Shown here: positions 59,658 through 64,000 of the stretch, piece by piece
Layout of the letters: each line of letters starts with the position of its first letter
Position numbering within the stretch: position 1 is the stretch's first letter
From: Molanna angustata
Lineage: Eukaryota > Arthropoda > Insecta > Trichoptera > Molannidae
Length of the DNA stretch: 64,000 nt
NCBI GenBank assembly: GCA_963576475.1
Contig: OY754968.1
Span: 17,248,734-17,312,733 of the forward strand
Direction of reading: 5' to 3'
The notes under the pieces: model-generated
Database searches by the model: none
What the model saw: the letters and a program-made list of their open reading frames with translations, nothing else
What the model was told of the DNA's origin: nothing
Position numbers and translations under genes: made by a program

Positions 59658-59996
59658 TTTAAAATTTGTTGTCAAATAAGTTTAAACAAAATGTAAAATT
59701 ATATACGATCTGTTTAAAACAGAAATAGCAGATGAAAACTTTGAACGATCACCATTATTTGTAAACAATACGAACAAAAACGCGAGGTCGAAATTGGCAA
59801 ATGACAGATTGTGATTGGAATTGGATGAATGACAGTGAACCCAAGTGAACCATAGAAAAGAGAACTTATTTAGAAGGGAAACTTCGACTTTTTCTATGAT
59901 CCCGCGCTTTTAGCGCCATCTCTGAATGGTCCCTCAAAGTTTTACTGGAATTCAGTAATAATAATAATAATAATAATATTACTGACCTTCCCCAGT
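59658..59996. other. CWC15 promoter region
   Basis: Upstream of the CWC15 ATG. A GC-richer stretch (CGAACAAAAACGCGAGG) is at about 59770. An (ATA)n microsatellite lies at about 59957-59978. Confidence 0.35.
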
Positions 59997-60167
59997 GTTC
60001 AAGATTAAAACACTGAATTTTGTTTTTTTGGGAGAATTTCATTACCAAAAAATTCTAGGCATACATCACTTTTTATAAAGAAAAATTATAAAAAAATATT
60101 TTTACGATTATGCAAAAAAAAAACATTTTTCCCAAAAAATCAAAGAATCAGTGTTTTAATCTTGAAC
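59997..60167. mobile_element. 171-bp foldback MITE, GTTCAAGATTAAAACACTGA ends
   Basis: The 20-bp end GTTCAAGATTAAAACACTGA is repeated exactly inverted at 60148-60167, and the next bases (TTTTTTGGGA / TCCCAAAAAA) also pair. The interior is T- and A-rich, non-coding. Confidence 0.85.
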
Positions 60168-60368
60168 AGCAGAGATAGCAAATTGTTTTTCTAGAAAGTT
60201 AGAAAGATAGGTAAGTATTCTTTTCTCTCTAATTGAGTTATGAAAATAAAAGAATATTTAAAACAAAGTTATTATATATTGTAAACTATATCATACCTAC
60301 AATGTTTGTATTAATTAAACAATATAATTAAATATTAATATTATGTAGTAGACAAAAATACTATGGAC

Positions 60369-60456
60369 TTATAAATTTCTTCGTGGGTTCATGGGTTGAA
60401 CTGTATAAATTTTCATGGAATTTCGCTCAGTCTGCCGAGTCTGCTCAAAGTCAATT
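60369..60456 (-). CDS. Putative terminal coding exon of an unidentified gene
   Basis: A strong acceptor (GTGTTTTGTTTTTCAG) precedes one open frame of 28 codons, IDFEQTRQTERNSMKIYTVQ then PMNPRRNL and a stop. The other two frames close quickly. The rest of the gene would lie to the right, perhaps beyond the window; I found no matching upstream exon in 60.5-64 kb. Product unknown. A chance frame is possible. Confidence 0.35.
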
Positions 60457-61573
60457 CTGAAAAACAAAACACCATTATATTACATACATAAGCGCATTGA
60501 ACTATTAGTTTTCTAGTATTAATAATGTTGTCAACTTGGAATTGATAAAATAACTATATTTATAAAGTTTTTGCCAAATTTCTAACCAGAGTAAAATATC
60601 ACCACTACATGCAATTGTTTAAAAATATTGCTAGTACTATCATTTATAGATATCGGATCAACTTGTTACTAACAAAAATATTGGATTATCGATAAAATAA
60701 GTTGTTTCATTAAAATTGATGCATCGTATAAATTTCAAAGTGAACAAAGTGAACAGTTGTGGTTGTGAACAGTGAACAGTTGTGGTTGTGAACAGTGAAC
60801 AATTCCACAGAAAAAATAAATGCTAACTTTGATTTTTATACCTACTAAAATATTGCCAGCAGGGAATAAACTGTTTCTAATGCGACCAAAGATATTAATG
60901 TATATACCTAGATGGAGTACTTGTCGGAAAAAGTGTGTCGAAATTCGCTGGAGTTTTTGCGCGCTGGTAGGCAGAAGACTGATTTTTGTACGATTTTCGG
61001 TACATTTTGCTCCTCGTGTTTTGTGAAAAATTCATCGTTATACCTCATTTTATTAATTTTAATGGATGTATTTATTATACCAAGGTCTTATTAAGTGTTT
61101 TGCGGTAATTAGAATCCCGATTTGTTTTTTATTTTAAGTTTGGTATGATTTTTATTTTTTTTTACATTTGATGGTTATATTGAGTTATTTCTAAGTTAAA
61201 AACAGTTTTTTATGATATTTTTTAGTGTTAACATTAGTAGCTAAGTTTATTTACACAGTAATTGTGATATTTTACCTTAAAATGTTTTATGTGATCAGAG
61301 ACCCAATACTTTCAAATTTGTGAGACCTAAGTTGCTAGTTTTATGTACCTACATATACCAAAATTTAAATAAATAAAGTTATTGTTTTTTTTTCAATAAA
61401 TTTTTGTTTAATATTCTACAAACCCCTTGATTTAATATTGTTTTCTAAATCTTTGAAAACAAAAGATTAAATGTCCAAGAGTAGTAAATTTTGGAAAGGT
61501 TGCTGATGAAAGAAAGGGAATTCATTCTTTTTTAGCTGTGATAAAAAATATGAACTCATTTTTCACATTGAGA
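60457..61573. other. Unassigned spacer with short tandem words
   Basis: 60740-60805 repeats GTGAACAGTTGTGGTT two to three times. Plus-strand frames at 60820-61026 and 60912-61094 have no recognised identity. Confidence 0.3.
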
Positions 61574-61745
61574 TGATATCGACTGCCATGGCACAGTACT
61601 AAGCCTCTTCTTCTTTGCTGGCGTCCAGGGTTCGATTCCCGGTAGAGGAGAAATTTATTTCTCACGCAAATCACTGGTTAGTTGGAAGAAATTGCCATTT
61701 GGCGATAAACTCGCCACTTAAATAAGGTGTAAGGAAGTAAAGAAA
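61574..61745 (+). mobile_element. tRNA-derived SINE with LINE-type 3' hairpin
   Basis: The head contains the B box AGGGTTCGATTCCCGG. The tail reads AGTTGGAAGAAATTGCCATT, TGGCGATAAACTCGCC, the same 3' end as the LINE fragments at 26045, 33008 and 43208. This is a classic SINE-LINE partnership, with the SINE borrowing the LINE's RT recognition end. Metulj-like SINEs of Lepidoptera have such a structure, but I cannot verify the family. Confidence 0.7.
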
Positions 61746-63754
61746 AATATGAATTTAAATAAAGAAAAATATGAATTTTTATTCCTAGGGTTTTATTTCA
61801 GTACTTCGAGTTGGTAGATGAACCAAGCTACCAACAATGTATGAACCATCACACAAACAGGTAAAAAAGATAAAAATAAAACCAATGTTGGTATTTTTAC
61901 ATTACAATACACACGAGTTACTTCCTTAATTGCTTTCTATTATTTTTTTACTATTAACTCTTTTTTCGTTTAATAAATACGAAAATATCATGTCATACTC
62001 AACAATCTTCATACGAACCGCGTTTTTCTTGCCTATCAACTGTGCGAAAGAGACAACATTTTTTTGCCTCACTTCACCGCTATGAAATGTTGATGATATA
62101 TCCAACATGGATAGGTATTTGAACAAAATCACGCGTCGGGTCTCAGACACTAGAGACGTGCATATTTCGCAGAATCCTGCGTAGGTGGTATGTTGGTTTA
62201 GCCCCGGAGAACCTTGTCGGTCGCAAGGAAGTGCCAGGCAGGACGCAATAACTTATAATTGACACATATGGATATCTTGGCTGGTCCATGGGAACACGCC
62301 AACGGTCGAGACATCGAAATGCGACATGGGCGTACCGAAATATTTTGGGTAATCAGAAAAATAGAAGCGGGAACAAGTCTTAAGAAAAAAAATTGCTTCT
62401 GACACAGGAAAATGCTTTCAGAAGAAATTTGCTAGTAATCGCTGGATCCTATTCAATAGAATGTGATATAGCTAATTAGTGTCGGATGATAATTAACGAA
62501 ATGATAATAAGTAAATAATTAATCGGTAAATAATTTAATTACCCAAAAGTTATAATTTGGCGGCATAAATAAGAAATCAACAGACAAGCTCACCGTGAAT
62601 AATAAAAATATTTTCGGTATTTTTAATTTTGGTTTGAGAAAACACAGAGATGTTTCGTATTGAACAACATCAAAGGACCAAGTAGTTAGAGAGTTACGCC
62701 ACTGGAATGTCCGTTGGAGAAAGGTGTCAGATTTCGCGAGCCGCTCTAACGGATACGATAAATCAGAAATTAGACGGACGGCGATGTGGCCCTGCAAATC
62801 TAGTTCGTGGGAACGCATATGGGTCCAGACGATGTTCGGTCACTAGATCACTAGACCGCCCCAAGGTATCAGGTTCCCGGACGCGGGTTTAGTCTTAAGG
62901 GTAGGACACATAAATTTGAATGAGACCAGACAAGGAAATATAAGTAGAGGTAGCCAGGGCTTACCCACTGTCGAATCGTTGCGGACCGAAAGGAGATAGA
63001 AAACAGGAAAATTGATTTATTTATTTAATTATTTTAATTTCGGGAAACAAGACCTACATATTTAACAGTAAACAAAAAAAAAATAATTAATGAGCTGGGG
63101 AGTAAGCCAATTACGTGAATGTAGAAAAAAACACGTAAGTAAACCAACAGAGTGATTGCTGAAAGAAAATTTACAGATAGGTATAGGGGAATAAATACGT
63201 AAATAAATAACTAACGCAATCAAGAAAAGAGATACGAAGAAATAAGTAAACGTAGGAAGTGGTAGACAACCATTTCAGAGGATAAACAGCCAGATAAACA
63301 AATAAATAAATAAAGAATCGAATGATTAAATAACCCAGGAAAGAAATGAGAGCATGAATAAGATAAAAAAAAAAAACCTCACGGTAATAATTACCTAACG
63401 CTATAATAGAAGGTTAAGACCCAGTAACGAGAGAAATAGAAATTTAAATCAACCTATTCTTCGCACTACGAAAATATAAAAACAAAAGAAAAAAAACTAC
63501 AGTCGAAAAGATCACGACCCTAAGGTTTAATATCTAAGTCATCCTCAGAATACCGACATGTATCGATTTTTTTTTTTTCGCGCGGGTACCTACGACCCGG
63601 TCCGAAAGTACCAAGCTGCATACCTAGAATAATATCCCAGGATATTCACAATAACCTCGACTTAAGAGAGACCAAATAGCGACGTTCTAGGACTATGAAA
63701 ATTATACGAATAAAGAAAGGACTTAGCATGTATACACAGACGAATTTTAACTTT
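61746..63754. other. Unassigned region, A-rich toward the right
   Basis: 62160-62340 and 62700-62900 are GC-richer patches (CGCAGAATCCTGCGTAGG, CGCGAGCCGCTCTAACGG) without recognised products. 62930-63740 is strongly A-rich over T on the plus strand, unlike the balanced AT of the rest of the window. It may be decayed retroelement sequence. Confidence 0.3.
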
Positions 63755-63974
63755 TAACTATACATATGTACATACCTACGTACATACTTACAGACCAGCA
63801 CGCCATGGCCCTCACGGGGTAGGCAAAGAGAACCGAACGCCGCATTTTTCTACCTTGACACACATTCATCGCCTCAGCAACATTCATACATCGTCGGAGA
63901 CATGTTCGTCTGTGGTTCACGTTTCTTGCACTTTCATCTTTAAAAATATCGTCTACATGGTCGTGCCAACCCAT
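63755..63974 (-). mobile_element. Truncated tail of the 47.6-50.8 kb LINE family
   Basis: The minus frame GWHDHVDDIFKDESARNVNH, RRTCLRRCMNVAEAMNVCQG, MRRSVLFAYPVRAMA matches the last about 60 codons of that family's RT. The copy begins at GWHDH, so it is 5'-truncated within the window. Confidence 0.85.
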
Positions 63975-64000
63975 CTAAATGTGTTAACTTTAATTCTGTT

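Noticed and set aside
60820..61094. Two overlapping plus-strand frames as a small gene
   Set aside because: No family, no splice continuation and no codon bias; they start in AT-rich spacer.

Overview
This is a window of an AT-rich, intron-bearing animal genome, most likely a moth or butterfly. The evidence is four complete, well-conserved eukaryotic genes with GT-AG introns, one putative terminal exon, and insect-type transposons (Helitron, mariner, hAT, PIF/Harbinger-like, RTE, R1 and Jockey/CR1-type LINEs, tRNA-derived SINEs, a Penelope relic). No prokaryotic gene organisation is present. The lepidopteran call is an inference from gene content and repeat style.

Layout. 1156-17586 (-): diacylglycerol acyltransferase 1 (DGAT1, midway), 11 coding exons joining into one 493-codon frame, with introns full of transposons and an 18-copy 110-bp minisatellite. 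20332-24338 (+): a PRELI-domain protein (slowmo/PRELID3), 4 exons, 232 aa, in divergent orientation to DGAT1. 24.4-30.3 kb: intergenic LINE tails and foldback elements. 30394-33705 (-): ribosomal protein L3, 7 coding exons, 410 aa. 33.9-39.1 kb: a broken LINE with a nested foldback-like insertion, then a GC-rich block of unknown origin. 39909-42016 (+): Mediator subunit 11, 2 exons, 141 aa, its intron invaded by an RTE element. 42.4-46.5 kb: a hAT-type element (8-bp target duplication) that swallowed a decayed Helitron and a 5'-truncated LINE. 47.6-50.8 kb: a nearly intact endonuclease/reverse-transcriptase LINE, source-type copy of many tails in the window. 51.8-52.8 kb: an R1-clade LINE relic. 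53066-59657 (-): CWC15 spliceosome factor, 4 exons, 218 aa, with a 44-bp minisatellite and several hAT/Harbinger-like elements in its introns. 60.4-64 kb: an orphan terminal exon, a SINE and unexplained sequence.

The host genes do not form a pathway: DGAT1 (triacylglycerol synthesis, ER), slowmo (mitochondrial phospholipid transfer), RpL3 (60S ribosome), MED11 (transcription) and CWC15 (splicing) are independent housekeeping genes. The most notable items are the 11-residue repeat helix at the end of the PRELI protein, the two very homogeneous minisatellites, a foldback-like element whose ends are opposed arrays of a 15-bp motif, and a conserved 3' hairpin shared by a SINE and several LINE fragments. 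No new defence or gene-cluster system was found.
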